NCBI RefSeq assembly: GCF_002979755.1
Contig: NZ_PCPP01000001.1
Location: 838,665 to 902,664 of the forward strand
Length of the DNA: 64,000 bases
Direction: 5' to 3'
DNA from: Chryseobacterium culicis
GTDB lineage: Bacteria; Bacteroidota; Bacteroidia; Flavobacteriales; Weeksellaceae
Below are positions 24,216 to 33,093 of this stretch, in pieces. The number at the start of each line of letters is the position of its first letter. Within the stretch, counting starts at the first letter, position 1. Position numbers and translations under genes: made by a program. A model generated the notes under the pieces. It worked only from the letters and a program-made list of their open reading frames with translations, had not been told where the DNA came from and did no database searches.

Positions 24216-25169
24216 ATGAGGAACACTATTTATACCTTATTACTATTATTTTTATTCACAAGCATTAATGCTCAGGAATATTCAAAATTAATAAGTGAAG
24301 CAAATAAATTATATGAAACAAAAGATTATAAAATGTCTGCAGATTTATATGATAAAGCGTTTAAAATCGAAAGCGAAAATCCAAGTCACTTATATAATGG
24401 CGCATGTTCATCTTCTTTAGCAGGAAATACAAAAAAAGCATTTAAATGGTTGAACTTATCCATAGAAAAAGGTTGGACCAATCTAAAGCACTTAAACTCT
24501 GATACTGATTTAGAAAATTTACATTCAAAAAAAGAGTGGGGGAAAACAATTGAAAAGTTAGAAAAAAAATTAGCTTTAATAGAAGCAAATTATGACAAAC
24601 CATTGCAGGCTGAATTATTGGCAATTCTTGAAGAAGACCAAAAATACAGGGTGCAAATGAATGAAACTCAAAAAAAATTCGGTCCAAATTCTAAAGAAAT
24701 GAATGATCTTTGGAGAGTAACCAATCAAAAAGACTCAATTAATCTATTAAAAGTAAAAAAAATACTAGATGAAAAAGGTTGGGTTGGCAAAGACAAAGTA
24801 GGCGCACAAGCCAATAGTGCATTATTCCTGGTTATTCAGCATTCAGATTTGGAAACGCAGAAAAAATATTTGCCCATGATGAAAGAAGCGGTAGCAAAAG
24901 GAAATGCAAGTCCAGGCTCTTTAGCATTGTTAATTGACAGAATAGAAATTCGGGAAGGTAGAAAACAAATATACGGAAGTCAGATAGGAATCATTCAGAG
25001 TAATAATACTTTCTATGTTTCACCTTTAATTGATCCTGACAATGTAGATAAAAGAAGAACAGAAGTTGGCTTAGGTCCAATCTCTGATTATCTTAAAAAT
25101 TGGAATTTAGTTTGGGACGTTGAAAAGTATAAAAAAGAATTACCCGAATTAGAAAAATTAAATAAATAG
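24216..25169 (+). CDS. Secreted TPR protein with DUF6624 domain
   Basis: The 317-residue protein has a signal peptide (about 1-19, ending INAQE). One or two tetratricopeptide units follow (about 25-90, KDYKMSADLYDKAFKIESENPSHLYNG). The C-terminal domain (about 125-315) carries LLAILEEDQKYR, an acidic QRxD-like helix and LALLIDRIEIREGRKQIYGSQIG, which is characteristic of DUF6624 (Bacteroidota). Location should be periplasmic or outer membrane; function unknown. It ends at a very strong shared terminator. Confidence 0.82.
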   Translation: MRNTIYTLLLLFLFTSINAQEYSKLISEANKLYETKDYKMSADLYDKAFKIESENPSHLYNGACSSSLAGNTKKAFKWLNLSIEKGWTNLKHLNSDTDLENLHSKKEWGKTIEKLEKKLALIEANYDKPLQAELLAILEEDQKYRVQMNETQKKFGPNSKEMNDLWRVTNQKDSINLLKVKKILDEKGWVGKDKVGAQANSALFLVIQHSDLETQKKYLPMMKEAVAKGNASPGSLALLIDRIEIREGRKQIYGSQIGIIQSNNTFYVSPLIDPDNVDKRRTEVGLGPISDYLKNWNLVWDVEKYKKELPELEKLNK

Positions 25170-25195
25170 AAAAAACGTCTGCTCACAGCAGTTTG

Positions 25196-25248
25196 CAAAA
25201 ATGGCGGATTAAGGCTTAATTGAAAGATTCCTTAATCCGCCATTTTTG
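25196..25248. terminator. Very long bidirectional terminator hairpin
   Basis: A perfect 19-bp stem (25196-25214 with 25230-25248; core ATGGCGGATTAAGG) has a 15-nt loop and T/A tracts on both sides. It ends the DUF6624 gene, and could also end transcripts arriving from the minus strand. Confidence 0.9.
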
Positions 25249-25351
25249 AAATGAAACGGTCTCGTTTTATAAATATATTATTAAGTAATTTTTTTAAATT
25301 ACTATGTATTAAGCTTAAAAGCCTTTTTGTCTTTCTAAAAAATTTCAGACT

Positions 25352-26464
25352 TTAATTGATATAACTTGCATTAAAGCTCATAGACATTACTCCACAATTC
25401 ATATTTGCCCCGCTGGCCGTTCCATTATTAAATGTTCTTTGCATTCTTACATCAACCGCATGATTTCCGGAGGATAAGAATTTTACGGCGCTTATACTGT
25501 ATTGGGTTTGCGCATCTGGCCCCGGTTCTTGAGTGGTTAAGAATACATTCGTAGGGTTATCATCAATAAAAAGCCTTGCGGTATAGTAGCCAGCACCGGA
25601 ACCTGCTAAATTACCTACATAGTCTATTCCAAGCATAAAACTTAAAAATAAAGCTTTGCCGCCTGCTGGAATACTGATGGTTTGATTAGATGATGGCACC
25701 TTAGTCCACACTAAATCATTTACATTATATACGTTGGAATACGAGCCATTTCCGTTCAGATAAGCTTCCGAAGTGCTTACACTTGCTGTTGTTGGATTAG
25801 GAACAGTGATGACATTCCCATTGGCATCTACACCTAATGCCTGTCCATTTCCTGTAGGGGAAGAAGCATTAAAATCGGTAAATTTTAGTCCTGAAACACC
25901 ATTTGATCCTGACTTAATTTCCAGTTTGGCTCCCGGTGAGGAAGTTCCAATCCCGATTCTATCATTGGAAGCATCCACACTCAGTGTATTGGAATCAAAA
26001 TTGATAGCGTCAGTTCCTGTTGCGGTAACGGTGAGTTTATTGATTGTCGTTACATTGGATATAGCCGTAGCTTCGGTAAGGGGACCTCCCAGTTTTACAT
26101 TATTCTCAGATAGGGTAAGCCCGTTGCCAGCAGTATATGCCTTAGATCCCATTTTTTGCCATACACTTCCATCAAAAAAGTAATAGCCTTCTGCATTGAT
26201 GTTGGTTGTTTTGATTCCTGGAACAGAATCGGCTGATGTGGCATATACAATAGCACCTTTCTGATCCACACCATACTGGTTGTTAGCAGTCCTGATCTGG
26301 TCTCCGGTCAGTCTGGGAGTAATAAGTCCCTCCGGTTTGCTTCCGTCTGTGGTGTTAGCCATGATATCAAAGGTAGACTTTGGGTTCTTGTTATTGATTC
26401 CAACCTGAGAATACAGGAACGCCGAGAACAATACAGCAAAAGCTGTAGATAAGTTTTTTTTCAT
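25352..26464 (-). CDS. Secreted surface protein with fiber-like repeats
   Basis: The 370-residue protein has a signal peptide (about 1-19, FLYSQ) and the N-terminal VGINNKNPKSTFDI motif that recurs in Bacteroidota surface proteins of fiber or adhesin type. It continues with TDGSKPEGLITPRLTG, a YFFDGSVWQKMG segment and a GIGTSSPGAKLEIKSG unit, then a C-terminal jelly-roll-like domain (about 225-370). No type IX sorting domain is obvious. The role is probably cell-surface structure or adhesion. A TACCTTTG -7 box on the minus strand (26509-26516) precedes it. Confidence 0.75.
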   Translation of the reverse strand: MKKNLSTAFAVLFSAFLYSQVGINNKNPKSTFDIMANTTDGSKPEGLITPRLTGDQIRTANNQYGVDQKGAIVYATSADSVPGIKTTNINAEGYYFFDGSVWQKMGSKAYTAGNGLTLSENNVKLGGPLTEATAISNVTTINKLTVTATGTDAINFDSNTLSVDASNDRIGIGTSSPGAKLEIKSGSNGVSGLKFTDFNASSPTGNGQALGVDANGNVITVPNPTTASVSTSEAYLNGNGSYSNVYNVNDLVWTKVPSSNQTISIPAGGKALFLSFMLGIDYVGNLAGSGAGYYTARLFIDDNPTNVFLTTQEPGPDAQTQYSISAVKFLSSGNHAVDVRMQRTFNNGTASGANMNCGVMSMSFNASYIN

Positions 26465-26788
26465 TATTTTAATTGTGTTTTTATATTAGTCTTTATGAAC
26501 TAACGCTACAAAGGTAATTAATTAATTCCAACCGCATAAATATGTGTAAGTAAAATGCTGAATTTAAAGTAAAAACGATATAGATATTAATAATTTAACC
26601 TCAAAAAATACTTAATTTTTTATTACTCTTTATAGGGTGATCTTGTAAAAGTAATAGCAAGGTTAATAAGCTATATTAAAATATTAATTTTTAAAAAAAA
26701 GATAAATATTATTTATTATTTAACATAATATAAATTATAGGATTTTTATTATCCAACTGAAATAGAGTATTAACTCCCTCAGAATCCC
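26465..26788. other. AT-rich spacer
   Basis: Apart from the -7 box at 26509-26516, the stretch is very AT-rich (26560-26760) and contains no convincing ORF, repeat or hairpin. Confidence 0.5.
26509..26516 (-). promoter_or_regulatory. -7 promoter box of the surface-protein gene
   Basis: The plus-strand CAAAGGTA reads TACCTTTG on the coding strand, an exact TAnnTTTG match about 45 bp before the start codon. The -33 box is unclear. Confidence 0.55.
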
Positions 26789-27382
26789 TTATTTTGAATA
26801 TTTCCCATCCAAATATTCTATAACGATTTCTAAGAACTCTTCTTGGGTCATAAAACGATCCAGAAACTCATCCAGGTTTCCTTCATTCTCAATTTCCTGA
26901 AAATATATTTCATGATCTGTACTGTACACCGTTGGATTATTTTGATCAGGATCTGTTGTGCAAACAAAAAAATGATCAGGATATCCGTAAGAATAAAATA
27001 TACACATAAAATCCATCTCTTTGCCTTGTACGATTTTTTTTACTTCGCATTCCTCTACAAGTCCGTCCAGCTCTTCATAATCCTCGGAATTTTCTTTAAA
27101 TGGCGTGAAAATCCAATCTTTGAAAAAATATTGACCATACGGCAATTCATGGTCAGAAAAATAATGTTCCAGCAAGTTCTCATAAAAACTTTTCTGATCT
27201 TCTATATACAAATCTTTGTATTGTTCATAATACTGATCTATTCCATAAACATCCCAATCTTTGTCATAAAGATAATGGCTGAAGCTGAGACTCTGCCAGT
27301 TTTCAATAAAACTTTTATCTGCATGTAAGCCCACTATATTTCCTCCTAGCTGTTTAATTTTCTTTGCAATACTTTTATTCAT
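26789..27382 (-). CDS. Acidic orphan protein, possibly SUKH/SMI1-like
   Basis: The 197-residue protein is strongly acidic and rich in Tyr and Phe. The C-terminal half (FMCIFYSYGYPDHFFVCTTD..., then PTVYSTDHEIYFQEI, then DEFLDRFMTQEEFLEIVIEYLDG) resembles the ending of SMI1/KNR4 (SUKH) proteins, which often serve as immunity proteins to polymorphic toxins. The similarity is by pattern only. There is no toxin, Rhs or VgrG gene next to it. A 161-codon ORF on the opposite strand is a shadow of its AT-rich codons. Confidence 0.65.
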   Translation of the reverse strand: MNKSIAKKIKQLGGNIVGLHADKSFIENWQSLSFSHYLYDKDWDVYGIDQYYEQYKDLYIEDQKSFYENLLEHYFSDHELPYGQYFFKDWIFTPFKENSEDYEELDGLVEECEVKKIVQGKEMDFMCIFYSYGYPDHFFVCTTDPDQNNPTVYSTDHEIYFQEIENEGNLDEFLDRFMTQEEFLEIVIEYLDGKYSK

Positions 27383-27525
27383 GTGTTATAATTCACTAAT
27401 ATATTATGTTAAATTGAAACGATTCCAAAGTCTCTAATAGTTCTTAAAAATACAAAATCTTGCCTCATGACAGTTTTTATTCTGTAAAAACAAAATACCT
27501 TTATCCTAACCAAAATATCACGCAT

Positions 27526-27921
27526 ATGAAACCTAAAATGATCTGGGCCAATCTGGCAGTAGCCAACCTTGAACGCACCCAAAAATTCTATACTGAGCTG
27601 GGATTCAAACCCAATAATCCGCACAGTTCCAATGAACTGGTAAGCTTTTTTATGGCTGGAAATGAATTCATTATTCACTTTTTCTTAAAAAATGTTATAG
27701 AAAACAACCTGAAAAGCATGAAATTCGGAGACCCTCAAAGTTCCAATGAAATTATATTCACCCTTTCTGCAGACAGTAAAAACCAGGTGGATGAATGGGC
27801 TGAAGAAGTAAGAAATGCTGGCGGAACCATTGTTTCAGAACCTGAAAGTTTTGGCGAAAACTATTATGGTTTTGTATTTGCAGATCCGGACGGACACAAG
27901 TTTAATGTATTTTTTATGTAA
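27526..27921 (+). CDS. VOC-superfamily (glyoxalase/bleomycin resistance-like) protein
   Basis: The start at 27526 gives MKPKMIWANLAVANLERTQKFY, the standard beginning of a VOC module; the longer frame begins upstream of a TACCTTTA -7-like box (27496-27503). The 131-residue product has two beta-alpha-beta-beta-beta units, the second ending in GFVFADPDGHKFNVFFM, with the metal/ligand-type acidic residue in ADPDG. Such single-domain proteins dimerise; the ligand is not predictable. It stands alone between unrelated genes. Confidence 0.88.
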   Translation: MKPKMIWANLAVANLERTQKFYTELGFKPNNPHSSNELVSFFMAGNEFIIHFFLKNVIENNLKSMKFGDPQSSNEIIFTLSADSKNQVDEWAEEVRNAGGTIVSEPESFGENYYGFVFADPDGHKFNVFFM

Positions 27922-28117
27922 AATTATACAATATTTTTCCCTATATTTGAGCTTCAACGAATAAATATGAACATCGCGAGCTGTATCTCCCCACCAAGAT
28001 TTTAATATTTTCAAATTGTAATTTGAAGTATTGCTGCTGATAAATTTTTATCGGTCTTTTTAGTTATGCTTCTATTTCAGCAAAATAATTTAAAATCTTT
28101 TATACAGTTCATTCTCA

Positions 28118-28986
28118 ATGAAAAAATCATATTTATTATTACATCTGGCCGTAATTCTGGCCGGATTTACAGGGGTATTCGGGAAATTAATCACACTTAA
28201 TGAAGGATTGCTAGTCTGGTACAGACTCCTCTTCTCCTCTATTATTTTATTCTTTATTTTAAAACTGTTTAGAATTCCAGCAGATATTCCTCTCCGGGGA
28301 AAAATTCAGATTTCAAAAGCCGGATTGCTCATTACGCTACACTGGCTTCTATTCTATGCGAGTATAAAATACGCGAATATATCTATTGGTGTTGTATGCT
28401 ACTGCCTGACCAGTTTTTTTACAGCGGTATTTAAACCTGTTATTGATAAAGAGAAATTCAAACTTTCAGAATTGCTTCTCAGCACATTAACTATTCTGGG
28501 AATAAGCTTAATTTTTCATTTTGATACTTCCTATCAGCTTGGAATTATTTTAGGTATCTTTTCATCAGCATTTGGAGCCCTTTATACCATCTACAACAAA
28601 CGTCTGGTGCACCATTTTGATACCAAAGTTATCAACTATTATCAGATGATTGCCGGTACTTTATGCTGGGGAGCGTTTTTGCCCTATATCTCCTCTATTT
28701 CCCGTCAGATAGCATAGTTCCTGACTTAAAAAACACGGCTTATTTGGGCATTTTATCACTTTTTTGTACCGTTGGCTTATATGTGATCTTTGCAGAGGTT
28801 TTAAAGAAAATTCCTGCCTTTACCGTTAATCTCACCTACAATTTGGAACCCGTGTACGCTATTATTATGGCATTTTTATTTTTTGGAGAAAGTAAGGAAG
28901 TCAATCTGTCTTTTTATATAGGATTGATTTTTATTATTGCTTCTGTGGTTTTACAGACATTAATTTCACTGAAGAAAGCAAAATAA
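28118..28986 (+). pseudogene. EamA/DMT-family transporter, frameshifted
   Basis: Two overlapping frames encode the two halves of one drug/metabolite transporter. The first (28118-28717) covers about 185 residues with six or seven helices. The second (open from before 28663 to 28986) supplies the last helices (VFALYLLYFPSDSIVP, then the Glu-rich loop and final hydrophobic span). Adding one C to the CCC at 28682-28684 restores LPLYLLYFP and a single frame of about 289 residues, the normal EamA length with ten helices. So it is a one-base deletion (or a sequencing error); if real, the transporter is inactive. The gene is followed by a strong terminator. Confidence 0.85.
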
Positions 28987-29006
28987 CAGCTAAAGCTGTT
29001 TAAAAC

Positions 29007-29046
29007 AAAACCGGACACTTAAACTAATTTAAGTGTCCGGTTTTTA
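29007..29046. terminator. Bidirectional terminator between the EamA and YdcF genes
   Basis: A perfect 17-bp stem (29007-29023 with 29028-29044) with loop CTAA carries A-runs and T-runs on its flanks. It serves both converging genes. Confidence 0.92.
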
Positions 29047-29065
29047 TATAATAAGTTTTTAAATA

Positions 29066-29848
29066 TTACCCATTCAATCCCAAACTATTATACAGCTGCA
29101 CCTGCCATATTCCCAGTACCTCTTTAAGCATAACAAAGGTAAAGGCAGCATTATAGCTGTTAGGAAACAAAGTGATTTCTGTATCTATAAAGTCTGATGC
29201 CTGTGGAACAGGATCTAATCCAAAGGTATGAAACAAAGCAACAGACCTTTTCATATGAAACCCGGAAGTAACCAGATATACATCCGAAGGAGCCATCTGT
29301 TTCAATATCTTGCTGGAATATTTTGCATTTTCATAGGTGTTCATACTTTTATCTTCTTTAATGAGATCTGTCTCTGATACTCCCATTTTTTTAAAATTTT
29401 CACTGAATAATTCTGCTTCACTTTTTTGTCCTCTTCCCTTTCCGGAGATTACTATTTTACAAGGCAGATTATTCATCTTATATTCATGATAAAGCTGATA
29501 AGCGGTTACGAGTCTGGAATAAGACATTGTATGCAGCTTCTCCGTATTGTCAAAGTCTACAACTCCGCCACCCAATACAACGATAACAGGATTCTGTGAA
29601 GTCTTATTTTTATTCATAATCGTATTAACATAACTTTTCTGCAGATATCCCGAAGTAAGTTTCCCCAGAAAACCATTTCCTATAAAAATGATCATTACAA
29701 CGGCAAAAAAGCCAACTCCTATCCTTAGATTTTTACGCTTATTTTTTCTTTTTAGTAATGCGATGATAACTATTGCAAGAAATACTAAGAAATAAGGTTC
29801 TGTAAAAAGCTGAATAACACGAAATAAAAGGTCAAGTAAAAATTTCAT
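29066..29848 (-). CDS. YdcF/SanA-type DUF218 membrane protein
   Basis: The start at 29848 (MKFLLDLLFRVIQLF) was chosen because TACCTTTG, the minus-strand -7 box, covers 29891-29898 and excludes the longer frame. The 260-residue protein has two N-terminal transmembrane segments (about 5-25 and 38-58) and a DUF218 domain (about 85-245). It shows the VVLGGGV nucleotide-fold start, GKGRG, TYENAKYS and TSGFHMKRSVALF. Members (SanA, ElyC, YdcF) act in envelope homeostasis; the reaction is unclear. Confidence 0.85.
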   Translation of the reverse strand: MKFLLDLLFRVIQLFTEPYFLVFLAIVIIALLKRKNKRKNLRIGVGFFAVVMIIFIGNGFLGKLTSGYLQKSYVNTIMNKNKTSQNPVIVVLGGGVVDFDNTEKLHTMSYSRLVTAYQLYHEYKMNNLPCKIVISGKGRGQKSEAELFSENFKKMGVSETDLIKEDKSMNTYENAKYSSKILKQMAPSDVYLVTSGFHMKRSVALFHTFGLDPVPQASDFIDTEITLFPNSYNAAFTFVMLKEVLGIWQVQLYNSLGLNG

Positions 29849-29890
29849 CTTCAAATAATATTGATTAATGTATAGAAAACATCGAATTTG

Positions 29891-29898
29891 CAAAGGTA
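29891..29898 (-). promoter_or_regulatory. -7 promoter box of the YdcF-like gene
   Basis: Plus-strand CAAAGGTA reads TACCTTTG on the coding strand, about 43 bp before the ATG at 29848, and decides that start. Confidence 0.55.
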
Positions 29899-29996
29899 GA
29901 CATTTCCTGAATATTGCTTTCCAGACTATATTTCAGCGGCTTAAGACTATTTCATTTTTTATTTAATAATTTTATAACATCAGAATATAGTACACC

Positions 29997-30809
29997 ATGA
30001 ATTACCAAACCTATCAGCCACAGCCCGAGCTGGCTTCCTTTATAAAATGCTACTGGACGCTGGACAGCCCGGCAGAAATGAACCCGCAGGTACAGACCAT
30101 TGTTCCGGACGGCTGTATGGAAATGATCTTTCATTATGGTGATCTTTACAATCAATACATTGACGGAAAGGCTATTTTGCAGCCAAGAAGCTGTGTTTTC
30201 GGACAGTTGACCCAGCCTTTACAAATAGAACCTACAGGAATCACCGGTATTTTCTCTGTCCGTTTCCATCATGATGGTTTTATTCCTTTTGCCACAATTC
30301 CTATTAAAGACATGGATAATCAGGCAGTTCCGTTAGAAAAACTCTTTGAAATTCATGGGACTGAACTGGAAAAAAACATTTTACAAGCTATTACAGTACA
30401 GGAAAAAATAGATATCATAGAGACCTTTTTACGGGGAAGGCTTGATACAGAAACCATTGACAGGATTGTACAATCTACTGTAGATCTGCTATTGAACGTG
30501 GACGGAAAGATTTCAGTTCATGAACTTTCGAGACAAACAAATATCAACAGAAGACAGCTGGAGCGCAAATTTTCTTCGGCTATCGGATTAAGCCCGAAGC
30601 AACTTTCAAAAACCATACGGCTTCAAACTACCCTCAAACATCTTCTCAATAAAGAATATACTAGTCTTACAACGCTTGCTTATGATTCCGAATATTATGA
30701 TCAGGCTCATTTCATCAAAGATTTCAAAGAGTTTACAGGGCTTACTCCTAAAGAATTTTATGGTGAAAGTCTTACGATGTCTTTCCTGTTTTATGGAAAA
30801 GAATCCTGA
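29997..30809 (+). CDS. AraC-family transcriptional regulator (DUF6597-HTH)
   Basis: The 270-residue protein has an N-terminal sensor domain of the DUF6597 type (YQPQPELASFIKCYWTLDSP, VPDGCMEMIFHYGD, about 6-45) and a C-terminal double HTH of AraC type (about 165-262) with TNINRRQLERKFSSAIG and the consensus helix YYDQAHFIKDFKEFTGLTPKEF. The domain pairing is typical of Bacteroidota regulators of small stress or detox genes. It lies 66 bp upstream of the DUF6265 gene on the same strand and probably shares its transcript. The effector is unknown. Confidence 0.9.
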   Translation: MNYQTYQPQPELASFIKCYWTLDSPAEMNPQVQTIVPDGCMEMIFHYGDLYNQYIDGKAILQPRSCVFGQLTQPLQIEPTGITGIFSVRFHHDGFIPFATIPIKDMDNQAVPLEKLFEIHGTELEKNILQAITVQEKIDIIETFLRGRLDTETIDRIVQSTVDLLLNVDGKISVHELSRQTNINRRQLERKFSSAIGLSPKQLSKTIRLQTTLKHLLNKEYTSLTTLAYDSEYYDQAHFIKDFKEFTGLTPKEFYGESLTMSFLFYGKES

Positions 30810-30875
30810 TGTCGCATTTTTACAATTTTAAAAAAGTTTTTATCCAGAATTTTACTGAAATAAAATGATTGGGCA

Positions 30876-31349
30876 ATGAAAACAACATTAATCCTTGCAA
30901 TGATCGGCCTATCCATCACAAGCAGCAGGACACCTCAACAACATGAAATGAAAAAAATTGAATGGCTTCTCGGTACCTGGGAAACCAAAACCTCCAAAGG
31001 AAACCTCTATGAAACATGGACCCGAAAAAGTACAACAGAATTTCAGGGAAAAAGCTATTACCTGAAACAAAAAGACACCGTCTTGTTTGAATCTGTCCGG
31101 CTTGTAGAGATAGATAAAAAGCTGCATTACATTGTTTCTGTAAAGAATCAGAATAATGAACAGCCTGTAGATTTTAGCTCAAACCTCATCAAAGATCCAG
31201 CTTTGCTCGTCTTCGAAAATCTTCAGCATGATTTCCCCCAAACTATAAAATATAAAAAAATGGGTAAGGATTCTTTATGGGCAGAAATTTCCGGAATCAT
31301 GAACGGAAAAATGGCCAGACAATCATTTCCTATGAAGAAGATACGATAG
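30876..31349 (+). CDS. DUF6265 family exported protein
   Basis: The 157-residue protein has a short signal-like N-terminus (about 1-18) and the family pattern MKKIEWLLGTWETKTSKGNLYETW (about 26-49), VLFESVRLVEIDKKLHYIV, and a closing FENLQHDFPQTIKYKK...LWAEISG block. This matches DUF6265, small beta-rich lipocalin-like proteins with no known function. It follows the AraC regulator closely. Confidence 0.82.
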   Translation: MKTTLILAMIGLSITSSRTPQQHEMKKIEWLLGTWETKTSKGNLYETWTRKSTTEFQGKSYYLKQKDTVLFESVRLVEIDKKLHYIVSVKNQNNEQPVDFSSNLIKDPALLVFENLQHDFPQTIKYKKMGKDSLWAEISGIMNGKMARQSFPMKKIR

Positions 31350-31924
31350 ATTGTGAACTTTTCTGCTTATCATAATAGGCTTTTATATTTCTCTCAAATG
31401 TATTTATTGTAAAAATTATTAAATCATTAGAACAATTTCGTCTTATTTTTCTTTTGGTTTATCCAATTATTTTATACATTTGCAAACAACACACTAAAAA
31501 GTGTGTTAAAAAAATACCTACCCTAGTGAAAAAGCAGAAAAGTATAGCCGTTTTTATGACCGTACTCCATATATTTTTGGACAGACATTTTTGTAAAGGA
31601 AAAAATAAAAGTATTTCCTCAAATACAAAGAAATGACTTCTACCTTAAGTCATTGAAAAACAATTTGATATCCTTGTTGTAAAAATCAAAGAATACGATC
31701 TTTCGTGGAGCAGACCTATTTTGCAGATTACCCTGTAAAAAAATCTTCACAGCAATTCTCCTACCTATCCCTAACTTCCTGAAATAATTCATTTTATCAT
31801 TTTAGCACTTTATTTTTAGATTAAAAAATCTTAAACAGATTTACTCGTAAAGTTAATATTGTCTCAATGCAATATGGTTTTAAAAAAAATACATTTGTCT
31901 TGTAATTTTAATACCATCAATGCA
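31350..31924. other. Gene-poor stretch with a hairpin and a promoter box
   Basis: A perfect 8-bp stem AACACACT/AGTGTGTT (31488-31495, 31500-31507) with loop AAAA and a following A-run is the main structure. A 60-codon basic frame at 31454-31636 begins with TTG and resembles nothing known. The -7 box TACATTTG (31890-31897) for the next gene lies at its end. Confidence 0.5.
31890..31897 (+). promoter_or_regulatory. -7 promoter box of the methyltransferase gene
   Basis: TACATTTG matches TAnnTTTG exactly and precedes the ATG at 31925 by 27 bp, ruling out upstream starts at 31859 and 31874. Confidence 0.5.
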
Positions 31925-32689
31925 ATGTCAACAGTTCTCAAAACATTTGTAGCTTATCTTAAAAGACCTGCTCTTTATCCTGAACTGGGCAGAAAAATCA
32001 TTAAAAATACGGTAAGCAGAAGAAGTCCTTTCAAAGGAAAAGCAAAAACAAATTACTGGGCCGCATCCATAGCCGTTTCACAAAAAGAAGTGATCTCCAG
32101 GCTTTTCTCAATGGATACTGACAATTTTAGATCTGCCTATGCTGACATTCTGGAAAAAGCCAATGCAAAAGAAAAAGAATGCCCTATTAAAATGGGTGGC
32201 GCTGGTGCACTGGAGCTTATTTATTACGCCTGCGAATTCACCAAAGCACAAAACGTTCTTGAAACAGGTGTGGCTTATGGATGGTCTTCTTTAGCGATAT
32301 TGCTTTCGCTTCAAAAAAGAAATGGTACACTCTATAGCTCAGATATGCCTTATCTTGCTCAGGATGGTGATCAGTATGTAGGCTGTGTTGTTCCTGAAAA
32401 TCTTAAAAAGTACTGGCAACTATTCCGTTTTGCAGACAGAGAATCTTTACCTAAAATTTTAAAAAAAGTTTCCTCTTTTGATGTTTTCCATTATGATTCT
32501 GACAAAAGTTACCACGGAAGAATGTGGGCTTATCATCAGATCTATAAAAGACTGAGACCTGGTGCCGTGTTTATCAGTGATGATATTGGCGACAATTCCG
32601 CCTATCAGGATTTTTGCAACAGAATGAATGTCAGCACCTTTGTTGTAGAATACAATGGGAAATACATCGGTATTTTTGTAAAACAATAA
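31925..32689 (+). CDS. Class I SAM-dependent methyltransferase
   Basis: The 254-residue protein (start MSTVLKTFVAYLKRP, set by the promoter box) has the Rossmann motif I as LETGVAYGWSSLAILLSL (about 105-122) with the acidic motif II residue in LYSSDMPYLAQDGD and a post-I FDVFHYDSDKSYHGR acidic/His segment. This is the layout of Methyltransf_24-type O-methyltransferases. N-terminal residues 1-70 are helical. Substrates in such families include cell-surface glycans and small phenolics; none can be chosen here. It stands alone. Confidence 0.85.
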   Translation: MSTVLKTFVAYLKRPALYPELGRKIIKNTVSRRSPFKGKAKTNYWAASIAVSQKEVISRLFSMDTDNFRSAYADILEKANAKEKECPIKMGGAGALELIYYACEFTKAQNVLETGVAYGWSSLAILLSLQKRNGTLYSSDMPYLAQDGDQYVGCVVPENLKKYWQLFRFADRESLPKILKKVSSFDVFHYDSDKSYHGRMWAYHQIYKRLRPGAVFISDDIGDNSAYQDFCNRMNVSTFVVEYNGKYIGIFVKQ

Positions 32690-33044
32690 TCATCCGCGGA
32701 TTATTAATACTCAAAAAATCTGCGGAAAACTATTCGCCCGCTTCATCGGACAAGCCTGCTTGTCCAGTCTTTGCTCCCTAAAATAAAAACTCTTATCATT
32801 AAAACTTTGCGTCAAAAAGCAGAAAGAAAGTTTTTAAGGAACTTTAATGGTTAAAAAAAAATTAATCCTTTCACTCATCATTTACTTCCCTTTCCAAAAT
32901 AATCTGGTTTTTAAAATTAATAGTTCCTGAGTAACTAACAATCTAAGTCAATATTTAAATAATAAAATGGAGAGCATTAAGTTCTCCATTTTTCTTTTAA
33001 AAAGCATACTTACAATTAATTAATAAAAATTTTCAAAAAAAAAC
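32690..33044. other. Spacer with a partial palindromic repeat element
   Basis: Bases 32739-32820 repeat the right half of the element at 52321-52497 (shared GCTTCATC, CTTTGC-CCTAAAAT and CTTTGCGT-AAAAA blocks). An inserted perfect palindrome, GGACAAGC-CT-GCTTGTCC, sits at 32748-32765. The rest shows a small hairpin at 32967-32994 (GGAGA...TCTCC) followed by T-rich sequence and no gene. Confidence 0.55.
32739..32820. repeat. Partial copy of the CTTTGC palindromic repeat
   Basis: This is the right half only; compare 52401-52497. It contains the blocks CTTTGCTCCCTAAAAT (32769-32784) and CTTTGCGTCAAAAA (32805-32818). Confidence 0.65.
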
Positions 33045-33092
33045 TTGCGTAGCTAAATAACTACACATATATTTGTAGTCAAATAACTACAC
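33045..33092 (+). promoter_or_regulatory. Promoter with doubled operator, ArsR-type regulator
   Basis: Two 18-bp direct repeats (33049-33066 and 33075-33092; 16 of 18 identical, GTAG-N8-CTACAC) sit 26 bp apart, each carrying a GTAG/CTAC dyad. TTG (33045-33047) and TATATTTG (33068-33075) form a consensus promoter with 20-bp spacing. One operator lies between the boxes and the other over the transcription start. Classic layout for autorepression by the ArsR protein encoded next. Confidence 0.72.
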
Positions 33093-33093
33093 G

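Noticed and set aside
26843..27328. 161-codon plus-strand ORF opposite the acidic orphan
   Set aside because: Very Ile/Phe/Lys-rich translation of AT-rich antisense DNA; the minus-strand frame has the better codon pattern and domain-like ending.
31454..31636. 60-codon basic ORF in the spacer after DUF6265
   Set aside because: It needs a TTG start, has no family pattern and overlaps a hairpin.
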